64,000 nucleotides of DNA from an uncultured Cellvibrio sp. (GTDB lineage Bacteria; Pseudomonadota; Gammaproteobacteria; Pseudomonadales; Cellvibrionaceae), in NCBI GenBank assembly GCA_946481095.1, contig CAMLML010000009.1, positions 1 through 64,000 on the forward strand, given 5' to 3'. The notes beneath the pieces were generated by a model that was not told where the DNA came from, did not search any database, and was given only the letters and a program-made list of their open reading frames with translations. Of this stretch, positions 26,559 to 36,168 are shown piece after piece (position 1 is the first letter of the stretch; each line of letters starts with the position of its first letter). A program made the position numbers and the translations under genes.

Positions 26559-27881
26559 ATGAATGCCAAGCAATTTAACGAGTTACTCATCTACGCAATC
26601 CTGCTTACACTGGTCGCCATGGTGTTGCATCGCTATCTGCCGGATAAGCGGCTCCAGCTGACCGGGAATTCGGACCTTTTTCCTTACCTTTGGAGTACCA
26701 ATAATAAAAACCAACAACCTATAGGTTATTGGATAGATGAGCCAAAACTTATATGGGGTTGTAATATTGAGGAACCAATAAGCAGCGAATATAAAGCCTG
26801 TAGCGTTAACTTCACCATAAAATCAACAGAACATGGGATGGATTTTTCGGCCTACCAGCAAATGCTCATCAATATTGATTACCGTGGTAACAACAACAGG
26901 ATGAGAATTTTCTTGCGTAATTCCAACCCTCGTTACACACGCGCAGACGACACCAACTCAGCCAAGTTTCAGACAATCCGATTACATACCAAAGATCTGG
27001 ATAAAACCGTATCAGTTAATCTCAACGAGTTTACGGTTGCAGACTGGTGGGTAAGCCAATATGACATCCCCCGTGAAGATTCACACCTGGATATTTCAAA
27101 TATCACAGCAATTGGTTTTGATTTTGAAAATTTTGATTCCGCCGGTATTCACCAAATTTATATCAAGGAGGTTGTACTGGTTGGTGAACGGGTGTCGGCA
27201 GCTAATTGGTATTTAATGATTCTCTGTGCTTGGTTGATTGGCATCTTTTTTTATGCGCTGAATCAGTTGCGATTATTAAAACTTCAGACAGAAGAAGATA
27301 ACCAACGCATCTATCAACTCGCACTACAAAATACCAAACTGGAACAGCAATCCAATGAGTTCCGGCGCCTTTCTACTGTTGACCCTTTAACACAATGTTT
27401 TAATCGCTTTGGCGTGCATCAAATTATCAGCAAACTTGAATCAACAGAATTTGATTCTTACTCACCGCGTTATTCATTGATCATGATTGATATCGATTAT
27501 TTTAAACGTATCAACGACCGCCGCGGCCATGATACAGGAGACAGAGTGTTGCAAATGATCAGCGAGATTGTGCAAACGCGCATTCGCAAAGCAGATTATC
27601 TGGGGCGTTGGGGCGGTGAAGAATTTATCGTGATATTGCCCAATACACGCAAAGAATTTTCACTGGCATTGGCCGAAAAATTAAGATTGATTATTTACGA
27701 TACGGTATTTGAACCAGACAATCCTTTAAGCGTGACAGCCAGTTTTGGTGTAGCGCAACAAGAACCCGGCGAAGATTTTGCGAGCGCATTCAAGCGGGTT
27801 GATATGGCCCTTTATTGTGCAAAAAATCAAGGCCGGAATTGTTGCGTAATGGCGAAAGATGAAAACGAAAATCCGCAATAA
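26559..27881 (+). CDS. Membrane diguanylate cyclase with periplasmic sensor
   Basis: A 440-residue protein. Helix 1 is at about 8-25, a periplasmic domain at about 30-215, helix 2 near 220-238, a short coiled coil at 240-270, then a GGDEF domain. The active-site motif is GGEEF (about residue 350), and an inhibitory RxxD site is present as RKAD five residues upstream, so it should make c-di-GMP with product feedback. The periplasmic part reads like a galactose-binding-type beta fold and resembles that of the AraC protein at 30728 (LDISNITAIGFDFEN, WWVSQYD). It neighbours two esterase genes, suggesting that it senses glycan and adjusts biofilm behaviour. Confidence 0.88.
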   Translation: MNAKQFNELLIYAILLTLVAMVLHRYLPDKRLQLTGNSDLFPYLWSTNNKNQQPIGYWIDEPKLIWGCNIEEPISSEYKACSVNFTIKSTEHGMDFSAYQQMLINIDYRGNNNRMRIFLRNSNPRYTRADDTNSAKFQTIRLHTKDLDKTVSVNLNEFTVADWWVSQYDIPREDSHLDISNITAIGFDFENFDSAGIHQIYIKEVVLVGERVSAANWYLMILCAWLIGIFFYALNQLRLLKLQTEEDNQRIYQLALQNTKLEQQSNEFRRLSTVDPLTQCFNRFGVHQIISKLESTEFDSYSPRYSLIMIDIDYFKRINDRRGHDTGDRVLQMISEIVQTRIRKADYLGRWGGEEFIVILPNTRKEFSLALAEKLRLIIYDTVFEPDNPLSVTASFGVAQQEPGEDFASAFKRVDMALYCAKNQGRNCCVMAKDENENPQ

Positions 27882-27913
27882 AACAGCCCACTATTTGGCG
27901 AGCTGTTTTATTG
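27876..27913. terminator. Bidirectional terminator
   Basis: CAATAAAACAGC and GCTGTTTTATTG form a perfect 12-bp stem with a 14-base loop between the convergent ends of the cyclase gene and the CE6-CBM2 gene. Confidence 0.8.
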
Positions 27914-27919
27914 AATAGT

Positions 27920-29197
27920 TTAATTACACAGATTTCCGGTTACCCTTGGCACTGCGGCAGCCCCGGCTGGCTTTGTACCCTGGAATCCGAATTCAACGGA
28001 TTGACCCGGCTGAATGGCTTTATTCCAATCCAAATGCGTGACTGTATAGGGATTGCTTCCGGTTACCACGCCATTCCACAGATTGGTTACCCGAGTGGCA
28101 TCAGCATAACTCCAACTGACACTCCATCCACTCAACGCACTTGATCCGGTGTTGGTGATTTTTATAGACGCCGTAAATCCATTGCCCCAATCATTTGTGA
28201 CTGAATAAACACATTTTCCGTTACCCGAAGCTGCAGACGAATTTGAAGAACTTCTGGATGAGCTTGATGAGCGCGACATGCTTGAACTTCTGGACGAACT
28301 TGAGCTTCTGGACAAACTTGAGACGCTGTATCGACTGGAAGAGCTCGAACTTCTGGAAGAGCTGGAACTAATAGAACCACCTCTATCTATTTTCTCCAGC
28401 ATAATTTGCGCATAACGTCTTCCGAACTCACGGTAGGATGCGGTGGTGAAATGATAAATATCCATTCCCGGCAAACCCATAGCCGATACCACATACGCAT
28501 TCGGGATTAATCCGGGGAGTTTGTTCACTTCAGCATTGTGCCAATGGCAACAGGATTGATAGTCCGCATAAAGCAGTTCACCTGCGAGAAAAGGGACATT
28601 GCCTATTCCCAGATCATTTCGTAAATCAGTGACAATTTCTTTTACCTGATGTTTCCATAAAGGATCACTGGTATCGCTTTCGCCCTGATGAAAAATAATG
28701 CCTTTGATGACGCCAACCTGCTGGGCTTTTCTTGCCATATCCAACAGCCAGGCATAGCCCCCATTAAATTGGGTGGGGATGTTCTGATTATTGCGGCCTA
28801 TTGGCGCCGACTTTTGATAAAGCTCAATCGGTGTTCCGGATACTGCAGCAGGTACCAAACCAATGGTCACCGAACCGGGCATAGCATCCGCCATGGTTTT
28901 ACCAAAATAATCGCCCGGGCCTATGCCACTGTAACATCGGTTGAGTGGTGGTGAAGCGGTATACCAATTGCCATAAGTACGACCCAAATTACTGCAATTT
29001 AAATCGGCCATCACTTTTACGCGTGGATGAGTGATTCGATCCTGATTTTCTATTGGCGCTGCACCTTCCATATTGGATTGGCCAAACATCAAATAGATAT
29101 GAAAATTTGGATCAGGAGCAGCTGAGACTTTACTGACAACAACCAAATACAGAATTGAGAGAAACAGCTTTATCAACACATTATTTTTTATGCGCAT
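27920..29197 (-). CDS. CE6-like carbohydrate acetylesterase with C-terminal CBM2
   Basis: A secreted 425-residue enzyme. The signal peptide ends VSKVSAA (about residue 27). The SGNH/SASA-type esterase domain (about 30-275) has the nucleophile block FGQSNMEG, the FHQGESD block and a C-terminal DIYH (D-x-x-H). A Ser/Arg linker (about 275-320) leads to a CBM2 (about 322-425) with [20 protein letters not shown] and the cysteine pair at the ends. CE6 enzymes remove acetyl groups from xylan; CBM2 targets cellulose or xylan. Paralogous to the gene at 29526. A shared upstream element suggests joint control with it. Confidence 0.88.
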   Translation of the reverse strand: MRIKNNVLIKLFLSILYLVVVSKVSAAPDPNFHIYLMFGQSNMEGAAPIENQDRITHPRVKVMADLNCSNLGRTYGNWYTASPPLNRCYSGIGPGDYFGKTMADAMPGSVTIGLVPAAVSGTPIELYQKSAPIGRNNQNIPTQFNGGYAWLLDMARKAQQVGVIKGIIFHQGESDTSDPLWKHQVKEIVTDLRNDLGIGNVPFLAGELLYADYQSCCHWHNAEVNKLPGLIPNAYVVSAMGLPGMDIYHFTTASYREFGRRYAQIMLEKIDRGGSISSSSSRSSSSSSRYSVSSLSRSSSSSRSSSMSRSSSSSRSSSNSSAASGNGKCVYSVTNDWGNGFTASIKITNTGSSALSGWSVSWSYADATRVTNLWNGVVTGSNPYTVTHLDWNKAIQPGQSVEFGFQGTKPAGAAAVPRVTGNLCN

Positions 29198-29216
29198 GGT
29201 TTATTCCTGAGTTGAG

Positions 29217-29247
29217 ACTGATGATAGGTAATTATGGTTATTTGAAC
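29217..29247 (-). promoter_or_regulatory. Conserved element upstream of CE6-CBM2 gene
   Basis: Read on the plus strand, this stretch contains ACTGATGATAGGT and TATGGTTATTT, closely matching ACTGATAATACGT and TATGGTTATTT at 30594-30617 at the same distance (about 20-50 bp) from the paralogous esterase start. It includes a CATAAT-like -10 on the minus strand. It is probably a shared promoter or operator retained after duplication. Confidence 0.4.
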
Positions 29248-29471
29248 TGTGAATCGAAGCGTTCATGCCGATCTTGACTGAGCATGCGCAAGATAGCTTT
29301 ATCGGAATGCAGAATTATTCGTCACTGCAGAAAGTTGAAGTTTTATTGTCAAAAAGAGTGCGGAATCTGTGATGCTGATCAAAGGATTTTTTTCACTGCA
29401 GGTCACAGGTAAATTATTTAAATTTTCAACAATTGGAATTGAACCGAACGATCCTGTAAGTGTGACCGATT

Positions 29472-29503
29472 AAAAAAAGACGACCAAATTATCCTGGTCG
29501 TCC
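29472..29503 (-). terminator. Rho-independent terminator of second esterase
   Basis: On the minus strand GACGACCA-8 nt-TGGTCGTC is followed by seven T residues, 23 bp after the stop codon of the esterase gene. Confidence 0.88.
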
Positions 29504-29525
29504 AACACTCTATGTAAAAAAGAAC

Positions 29526-30575
29526 TTATTGCGCCGCTTTAAATAGCCTCGGAAAAAACAACAGACAGATGAGCAACAGACTGATCAGATCCAATGCTCC
29601 TCCACCCGAACCTGATTGATTGGCCACAGATGAAGATGTCCGTGATGAAGACACTACCGATGAGGCAGTGCTGGACACAGATGAGCTGCTGGACGATGAA
29701 GAAGGTGACGCAGAGCTTGAGCTTTCACTACTGAATGAGCCGCTACTGTTTGAGTTATTGCCATCAATCTTTTGCAGCATGATTTGCGCGTAACGCCTTC
29801 CAAGCTCGCGATAAGATTCAGATGTGAAATGAGCCGTGTCCATACCGGGTAAACCCATGGCCGAGACAACAAATGCATTGGATAAAATGTCCGGTAACTT
29901 GTTTATTTCCGGATTATGCCAATGGCAACAGGATTGATAATCAGCATAGAGAAGTTCTCCGGCGAGAAAAGGCACATCGCCAATACCCAAATCCTGACGC
30001 AAATCGGTGACTATTTCTTTAACCTGATTTTTCCACAATGGGTCAGCGGTATCACTTTCCCCCTGATGAAAAATAATTCCCTTAATCACGCCAACCTGTT
30101 GTGCTTTTTGCGCCATATCCAACAACCATGCATAGCCACCATTAAATTGTGTCGGCATATCCTGACCGTTTCGCCCTATGGGAGCTGATTTTTGGTAAAG
30201 CTCAATTGGCGTACCGGAAATTGCTGCTGGCACCAAACCTATAGTGACGGAGCCAGGCATGCCATCCGCCATGGTTTTGCCAAAGTAGTCGCCGGGACCA
30301 AGCCCACTCCAACACCGGTTGAGCGGCGGCGAAGCTGTATACCAGTTGCCATAGGTGCGGCCCAAATTACTGCAGTCCAAATTGGACATGACTTTCACAC
30401 GCTCATTGGTAATTCGATCCTGAGGCTCTATCGCAGCAGAACCTTCCATATTGGATTGTCCGAACATCAAGTAGATATGAAAATCAGGGTCTGGTGCAGC
30501 CATTACCTTGCTGACAAAAATGAGATGGAGCATTGAGAGAAATAGCATTGCCGCTAAATGGTTTTTTCTGCGCAT
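29526..30575 (-). CDS. CE6-like acetylesterase with GlyGly-CTERM-like anchor
   Basis: A 349-residue paralogue of the neighbouring esterase. The signal peptide ends SKVMAA, and the SGNH/SASA domain carries [15 protein letters not shown] and DTAH. A Ser-rich linker (about 275-318) follows. Instead of a CBM, the C-terminus reads GSGGGALDLISLLLICLLFF then PRLFKAAQ. A Gly-rich motif, hydrophobic helix and short basic tail are the hallmarks of GlyGly-CTERM proteins, which are processed by rhombosortase in type II-secreting bacteria. The enzyme is therefore likely surface-associated, complementing the freely secreted CBM2 form. Confidence 0.87.
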   Translation of the reverse strand: MRRKNHLAAMLFLSMLHLIFVSKVMAAPDPDFHIYLMFGQSNMEGSAAIEPQDRITNERVKVMSNLDCSNLGRTYGNWYTASPPLNRCWSGLGPGDYFGKTMADGMPGSVTIGLVPAAISGTPIELYQKSAPIGRNGQDMPTQFNGGYAWLLDMAQKAQQVGVIKGIIFHQGESDTADPLWKNQVKEIVTDLRQDLGIGDVPFLAGELLYADYQSCCHWHNPEINKLPDILSNAFVVSAMGLPGMDTAHFTSESYRELGRRYAQIMLQKIDGNNSNSSGSFSSESSSSASPSSSSSSSSVSSTASSVVSSSRTSSSVANQSGSGGGALDLISLLLICLLFFPRLFKAAQ

Positions 30576-30593
30576 GATTGTTCCCGAACTAAA

Positions 30594-30617
30594 ACTGATA
30601 ATACGTTATGGTTATTT
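30594..30617 (-). promoter_or_regulatory. Conserved element upstream of anchored esterase
   Basis: ACTGATAATACGT and TATGGTTATTT match the element upstream of the paralogous esterase at 29217-29247. It lies between this esterase and the AraC regulator gene, which would place a regulator site next to its own gene. Confidence 0.38.
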
Positions 30618-30727
30618 TGATTGAACAAAGTTCGAGGCAATGCTGAATCAGAAGCGCTGAAAAAGCCTTGCTTGAATGCAAAAATCTTGTGCTGTTGCAA
30701 AAAGTACAGATTTTTTTGCAAAAAAAA

Positions 30728-31858
30728 TCAGCTATCTGCTTCGTCATTGTCAGGCTTGTAGGCAGAAGGAGCGCAACCGAACTCTTTTTTGAACATCCGA
30801 TTAAAATAAGAAATGCTGCCAAAGCCAACGGCGAACGCCGCCTCTGCTACACCCATTTTTTTCTCTACCAATAATCGGGCCGCTTCGGTTAATCGCAATT
30901 TACTCAAATAAGCCGTAAAAGTCATACCTGTGCATTCACGCAGTATCTGGTTTATTTTTGTTCTGTTTATTCCGAGTGAATTTGCTGTATGTTCAAGGCT
31001 CAAATCAGGATTTACATAAGCTTCAGCAAGGTAGTCAAGAAGCGCCATTTTTTCTCGCTGATGTTTCGACTCGATGTTAACCGGCTGAATCACCATCTGA
31101 TTGGATGATAGGGAAAGCTTGCGGTTGTTTATCAGCAAGGGAATAGCCCAAAAACAAAAAGCAGACCAAACAGCAGCGACAACACCTATTGCCATGTAAA
31201 TCCAAAAATGACTGCGACCTTCGAGCGTTATTGACTCAATAGCAACACTGGAAACTACATCTTTGGGGCTATGAAATGAATTGATGATCGAAAAACCGCG
31301 CACCTTATCCATTCTTATTTTTTTATTTGCCAAATCCATTTGGTGACTTTCCAACCACCAGCTTGAGGTATTTAACGCATTGAGCTCCAGCCTGACCTCT
31401 TGCCAATTTTCGCTGCAACTTATAAGCGACTCAGACGGACGATAACTGGTAATGTCGGCAATTTGGGTAATGTCTTCTTCATAGCTATAAAGCAAAAATA
31501 TTAATGTATTAACCGGGCGGCATTTTATTTTCAGATGGACTGTTGAATATTCAGACCAATCCAGCAGATACCCCGACAATTTCTCATCCCAGGTTAATCC
31601 AAGATTGGCATATGGATAAAGAGAATCGCCCGGCAATGTAAAATCAACGCTCAGACTGTAAGTGCTTTCACGCAATTCAATTTTGGCAGGAGAACCTTGA
31701 TTAGCTCCTGCGTTTACCCATGCTTGCCAGGAAAAATGGCTTTGATCAGCAGGCAGCAGGCCGTGACGAACATTAGATCGATCAAGAGCAATCCAAACTG
31801 TGATTAAGCTCAGGCATATCAACATCAAGAAAACTATTTTTATTTTTTTGAAATACAT
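30728..31858 (-). CDS. Membrane-bound AraC-type regulator with periplasmic sensor
   Basis: A 376-residue protein. Helix 1 lies at about 5-25, a periplasmic domain at about 30-222 and helix 2 near 225-250. A cytoplasmic AraC-type DNA-binding domain (about 268-370) has the helix-turn-helix NPDLSLEHTANSLGINR and a second GVAEAAFAVGFGSISYFNRM. The sensor domain looks homologous to that of the diguanylate cyclase at 26559 (WWLESHQ, IESITLEGRS against WWVSQYD, IKEVVLVGER). Single-protein transmembrane AraC regulators are rarer than two-component or soluble forms. Its place just upstream of two esterases makes those genes its likely targets. Confidence 0.82.
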   Translation of the reverse strand: MYFKKIKIVFLMLICLSLITVWIALDRSNVRHGLLPADQSHFSWQAWVNAGANQGSPAKIELRESTYSLSVDFTLPGDSLYPYANLGLTWDEKLSGYLLDWSEYSTVHLKIKCRPVNTLIFLLYSYEEDITQIADITSYRPSESLISCSENWQEVRLELNALNTSSWWLESHQMDLANKKIRMDKVRGFSIINSFHSPKDVVSSVAIESITLEGRSHFWIYMAIGVVAAVWSAFCFWAIPLLINNRKLSLSSNQMVIQPVNIESKHQREKMALLDYLAEAYVNPDLSLEHTANSLGINRTKINQILRECTGMTFTAYLSKLRLTEAARLLVEKKMGVAEAAFAVGFGSISYFNRMFKKEFGCAPSAYKPDNDEADS

Positions 31859-31901
31859 GGTTTTACAACCAGTTACCCATTATTTTTGCAGATTCCAGAT
31901 C

Positions 31902-31932
31902 AAAAAAGCCCGCCAATTGGCGGGCTTTTTTT
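31902..31932. terminator. Bidirectional terminator
   Basis: GCCCGCCAATTGGCGGGC is a perfect palindrome flanked by A6 and T7. It lies just after the fadE stop (minus strand) and before the AraC gene start region. Confidence 0.9.
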
Positions 31933-31942
31933 AACTTTATGA

Positions 31943-34357
31943 TTACAGTTTATCGAACGCATCTGTCAGTAAACAATCGAATCGACGATGATCATACTCA
32001 ATTACTTTTGCAGCATCCTGCGGCTGGATAATATTTTTACTCACAGCATCCTGCACTTGCTCTTCAATCGTTTTTCCGGAAATTTTTCCTGAGCTTTTTG
32101 CTCTCGAAAAAGTTTGCCATACAGGTCCCAACGCCAATAACAATTGATAAGTACTTTCAACGCGTCCGGTAGCATCTTCCGGTTGATGATTGACGTAAAC
32201 ATATTGACCCAGATGTTGACGAACCGGATTATCTTCCAAAATCAAATCGCCCAATTCACGAATTAAATCATCACCGGGTTTGTTGACAATTTTTCCGCAA
32301 GGCATAGCCAACCATTGCAATAATTTTGCCAAACGTCTGAGCGGAAAATTTTCGGCAAAATCACGCAAGGCTTCCTGCGCTTTGTAAATGGATTTCGCAA
32401 GTGCATATTCTGCGTGTGCATCTTCTGCACGGGTTCTCGGGTGTGCAGAGTGGAATTTTAAAATCGCGCAGGCAATAAACAAGTGACTGTGCACATCACC
32501 CAGTCGCGCTGATAATAATTCGCGGCGTTTCAGGTTACCGCCCAACACCCCCAATGCCACATCCGACATGGAAGCCAAAGCAGCACTCAGAATATTAATT
32601 CGCTGATACCAACGCTTGCTGAAATCATCAGCGTTGGCAGGCACGCTGCTTAAACGTCCACCTAAAAATCCAAGCAATTTGGTGCGGAATAAATTACTGA
32701 ATACATGCCCCAAATGGGCTGTAAATAATTTGTCGAAGGCTTTCAGTGCTTGCGCCCTGTCGTCCATCTGCAAGGCTTGCATCTCTTCGAATAAATAAGG
32801 ATGGCAACGCATGGCACCCTGACCAAAAATCATCAGTGATCGTGTCAGTATGTTTGCGCCTTCAACGGTAATTGCAACCGGAACGCTGTGGTAGGCCGCT
32901 ACAATAAAATTGCGTGGGCCTTGTTGAATTGCACGGCCACCGACGATGTCCATCGAGTGTTCAACCGATTCACGCATCATTTCGGTTGCGTGGTATTTCG
33001 CCATGGCCGTCATAACAGACGGAGCACCGGATTCAAGCCCTTTGGTGACCAATTGACGCATGGCTTCGAGAGCATATCCTGAAGCGGCAATACTGGCACT
33101 GGCTTCCTGCACACCCTCAAACTTGCCAACTTCCATATTGAATTGGCGGCGAATACGCGCATAAGCACCAACGAGACGATAATTCATTTCACCGCAAGCA
33201 GTAGAAAGTGCCGGTAACGAAACACCGCGCCCGGCACCCAGGCATTCGATCAACATACGCCAGCCTTTTCCGGCCATTGCCGGGCCGCCGATAATCCAGT
33301 CGATAGGAATAAACACATCAGTGCCAAAAATAGGGCCATTCATAAATGGCGCACCGGGATTGTGTCGCTTGCCAATTTCCACACCCGGATGACTGGCAGG
33401 AATTAATGCGCAGGTGATGCCGTAATCCGACTTGTTGGGATCACCCAAAAGTCCGTCAGGGTCATGTAATTTGAAGGCCAGCCCCACAACAGTGGCTACC
33501 GGTGCCAGCGTAATCCAGCGTTTGCTGAAGGTCATTCGCAAGCCCAGCACTTCCTGTCCATCGTACATACCTTTGCAGACAATACCGGTATCGGGAATGG
33601 AGCCGGCATCAGAGCCGGCTTCCGGGCCGGTTAAACCAAAGCAGGGGATCTCGGTACCATTGACCAAACCGGGTAACCAGCGTTGTTTTTGTTCTTCGGT
33701 GCCGTACTTGACCAGCAATTCACCCGGGCCAAGGGAGTTGGGAACCATCGCCGTCACCGCAGCCGTTTCCGAACGGCTGGCAATTTTGCTCATGATGCGA
33801 CTTTGCGCATAAGGACTGAAATCAAGGCCACCAAATTCTCTGGGGATAATCAACCCGAAAAACTTTTTCTCTTTCAAAAATTGCCAGGCTTCCGGAGGCA
33901 GATCCTTACGCTGGCTGCGAATTTCCCACTCATCCAACATGTCACAAAGCTGATTCACTTCGTTATCCAGAAACGACTGCTCCTCGGCCGTTAATTGCGG
34001 CAGCGTAATTTGTGCAAACTCGCTCCAGTCAGGCTTACCACTGAATAATTCTTTCTCCCACCAGGTGGTACCTGATTCCAATGCCTCGCGCTCGGTGACG
34101 CTCATAGGTGGCATGGATTTTTGCAGATAATTAAAAACCGGTTTGGTCAGTAAAATGCGACGCAGAGGCCCCAGATTCAACACCACCAATATCATCGCCA
34201 AAGGTACCACCAACCAGGGTGACAGCATGGTTTCAGTGATAGCCCCCAAAATTAGCCAGGCAATCAAAACCAATGACGACGCAGCAGCAAGTGCTACCTG
34301 CCGGTAAATCAGAATTGCCACCAAAAGCCAGATAACCAACAACGACAATATCAACAT
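31943..34357 (-). CDS. fadE: Acyl-CoA dehydrogenase FadE
   Basis: An 804-residue protein, close to the 814 of E. coli FadE. Two N-terminal membrane helices (about 1-60) anchor it. The acyl-CoA dehydrogenase core (about 75-530) has the FAD/substrate loop CFGLTGPEAGSDAGSIPDTG and the C-terminal helix region RSLMIFGQGAMRCHPY, and a DUF1974 C-terminal domain follows. It catalyses the first step of fatty-acid beta-oxidation at the inner membrane, with ETF as electron acceptor. Monocistronic, with a strong palindromic terminator downstream. Confidence 0.92.
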   Translation of the reverse strand: MLILSLLVIWLLVAILIYRQVALAAASSLVLIAWLILGAITETMLSPWLVVPLAMILVVLNLGPLRRILLTKPVFNYLQKSMPPMSVTEREALESGTTWWEKELFSGKPDWSEFAQITLPQLTAEEQSFLDNEVNQLCDMLDEWEIRSQRKDLPPEAWQFLKEKKFFGLIIPREFGGLDFSPYAQSRIMSKIASRSETAAVTAMVPNSLGPGELLVKYGTEEQKQRWLPGLVNGTEIPCFGLTGPEAGSDAGSIPDTGIVCKGMYDGQEVLGLRMTFSKRWITLAPVATVVGLAFKLHDPDGLLGDPNKSDYGITCALIPASHPGVEIGKRHNPGAPFMNGPIFGTDVFIPIDWIIGGPAMAGKGWRMLIECLGAGRGVSLPALSTACGEMNYRLVGAYARIRRQFNMEVGKFEGVQEASASIAASGYALEAMRQLVTKGLESGAPSVMTAMAKYHATEMMRESVEHSMDIVGGRAIQQGPRNFIVAAYHSVPVAITVEGANILTRSLMIFGQGAMRCHPYLFEEMQALQMDDRAQALKAFDKLFTAHLGHVFSNLFRTKLLGFLGGRLSSVPANADDFSKRWYQRINILSAALASMSDVALGVLGGNLKRRELLSARLGDVHSHLFIACAILKFHSAHPRTRAEDAHAEYALAKSIYKAQEALRDFAENFPLRRLAKLLQWLAMPCGKIVNKPGDDLIRELGDLILEDNPVRQHLGQYVYVNHQPEDATGRVESTYQLLLALGPVWQTFSRAKSSGKISGKTIEEQVQDAVSKNIIQPQDAAKVIEYDHRRFDCLLTDAFDKL

Positions 34358-34460
34358 AAGGATGCTCCTTTAACAAAATCCAGTTGCCGAGCTTAGCACT
34401 CGTGCAGTTAATTAACCTTAGCTTATTCCAACATTCTTTGTATGGAAATCTATCGTATAA

Positions 34461-34486
34461 AAATAAAAATCCCGGACAAGCCGGGA
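34461..34486 (-). terminator. Rho-independent terminator of chemoreceptor gene
   Basis: On the minus strand CCCGG-cttgt-CCGGG is followed by ATTTTTATTT, 30 bp after the chemoreceptor stop. Confidence 0.75.
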
Positions 34487-34518
34487 AACATGGAGAGGGA
34501 AGAAAACTTTACGCAAGA

Positions 34519-36009
34519 TTACACTTTGAACGAATCGATTTGTTTTTTCAGTTCGCCAACTTCATGAATTAACTGACTACCGCCCGCGTTAACAACCTGG
34601 GCATTTTCTGCTACACGTTCGGATAGCCCATGAATCGCTGTGATGTTTTTGCTCACTTCATTGGCAACGGTATTTTGCTCATGAGATGCAGTTGCAATTT
34701 GATGGTTCATATCATTAATGATGCGGATATTACTGCGAATCTTGTCCAGTGCTCCGCCAACTTTGGCTGAGGTTTCTATGGTTTCCTTGACTGATGATGT
34801 ACTGGCATTCATTGCCTGATGCGCTTCATCCGCAGCGCGTTGCAGTTGGATAATAATGGATTCAATTTCTTCTGTGGATGTACGCGTTTTTTGCGCAAGA
34901 GAACGCACTTCGTCTGCCACCACCGCAAATCCGCGACCCTGTTCACCGGCACGCGCTGCTTCAATCGCTGCGTTTAATGCAAGCAGGTTGGTTTGCTCTG
35001 CAATGGTTCTGATCACTTCCATTACTGATCCGATATTGACCGAATTATTTTTCAACACCTGAATTTTTTGCGCAGTGGATTGAATTTGATCTGTCAGGCG
35101 ATTCACCTTGTCCAGTGATAGCGCTACGATTTCGTTACCTTCATCAACCAACACACTGGTGGCGTTGGTGCGATCTGCTGTGTCATTGGCATGGCGAGCA
35201 ATTTCATTGGCAGAGGCGGACAATTCCTCCACCGCTGCGGCCACCAGTTCAATTTCACGCAATTGCTGCGACGTAGAATTCACCGTATTTTCAGTTGCAC
35301 CGCCCATGGTATTGACGTTGGTACGCACCTTGTCATTTACCTGGACTACATTGCGGATAATCATGGCGATGTGTTCCATCACCCGATTGAAATTATGCGC
35401 CAATTCCGCAATTTCATTTTGACTGGCAGTTGGCAATCGGTGTGTTAAATCACCGCCACCATCCGCAATAGCACTGAGTGAATGCGTTACTTCCGATACT
35501 GGCGCCAACACCAAACTACGCATCAAAAAATAAACAGTGATCAAACTTGCTGCCAAAAGTGCAACGACGGTCAAGGTGTTACTTTTAACCTGTTGACTTA
35601 AAGACTCTTTTAATTCAGCTGTCGAGAAAGTGACTGTGTAGCTACCAATTTTGCTACCGTTGTACATGATGGGAATATCTTCGCGGGTGATCTTGCCTTC
35701 GCTGCGGTCTTCGTCATCAGCATCCGCCAATTTCTGGCCCCTGTGATCGACCACATGAACCTCGGTTACCAAAGCAGTACCTACCAAAGACTTCGCGATG
35801 GCTTCAACTTGTTGGAAATCATATGCAAATACAGCTTCGAGAATAGAACTGTTGGTGAGCTCTACCATGGCCTCTATTTCAGCATTTAATTTTGCCTGCT
35901 GATTTTTTGCCGCCAACCGGTAATTAGTGAACGCCACTGCAAATGCAATGAGCACCATTGCAACCGCAAGCGCGATCATCAGCTTGGTGAGTAACGACTT
36001 CTTTACCAT
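34519..36009 (-). CDS. Methyl-accepting chemotaxis protein
   Basis: A 496-residue chemoreceptor. The ATG at 36009 follows GGGGGA with good spacing; the longer frame to 36030 lacks one. Helix 1 (about 7-28), a short periplasmic sensor (about 30-140), helix 2 (about 145-168), HAMP (about 165-220), and the signalling domain. The conserved hairpin [20 protein letters not shown] is near residue 345. Methylation helices flank it. There is no C-terminal pentapeptide for CheR docking. Ligand unknown. No che genes are adjacent. Confidence 0.92.
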   Translation of the reverse strand: MVKKSLLTKLMIALAVAMVLIAFAVAFTNYRLAAKNQQAKLNAEIEAMVELTNSSILEAVFAYDFQQVEAIAKSLVGTALVTEVHVVDHRGQKLADADDEDRSEGKITREDIPIMYNGSKIGSYTVTFSTAELKESLSQQVKSNTLTVVALLAASLITVYFLMRSLVLAPVSEVTHSLSAIADGGGDLTHRLPTASQNEIAELAHNFNRVMEHIAMIIRNVVQVNDKVRTNVNTMGGATENTVNSTSQQLREIELVAAAVEELSASANEIARHANDTADRTNATSVLVDEGNEIVALSLDKVNRLTDQIQSTAQKIQVLKNNSVNIGSVMEVIRTIAEQTNLLALNAAIEAARAGEQGRGFAVVADEVRSLAQKTRTSTEEIESIIIQLQRAADEAHQAMNASTSSVKETIETSAKVGGALDKIRSNIRIINDMNHQIATASHEQNTVANEVSKNITAIHGLSERVAENAQVVNAGGSQLIHEVGELKKQIDSFKV

Positions 36010-36168
36010 TCTATCCCCCGACAGGTTCATCTCGAACCCTTGTTTTGCCTGCTTCTATTTGTCTAATGGGGTCACTGCCCTGATGGACGAGTGATTTCTA
36101 CCCGTTTTTGAGTATAGACAGCAGTTCTAAAACTTGCCTCTTGAGATAGAAAAAGTTCTGTTAATCAA

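Larger units (their letters stand above)
29198..29525. other. Intergenic region between the two esterase genes
   Basis: The 328-bp gap holds a terminator for the upstream esterase (29472-29503) and the promoter side of the CE6-CBM2 gene. It includes the conserved element at 29217-29247 that is shared with the other esterase. No gene seen. Confidence 0.5.
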
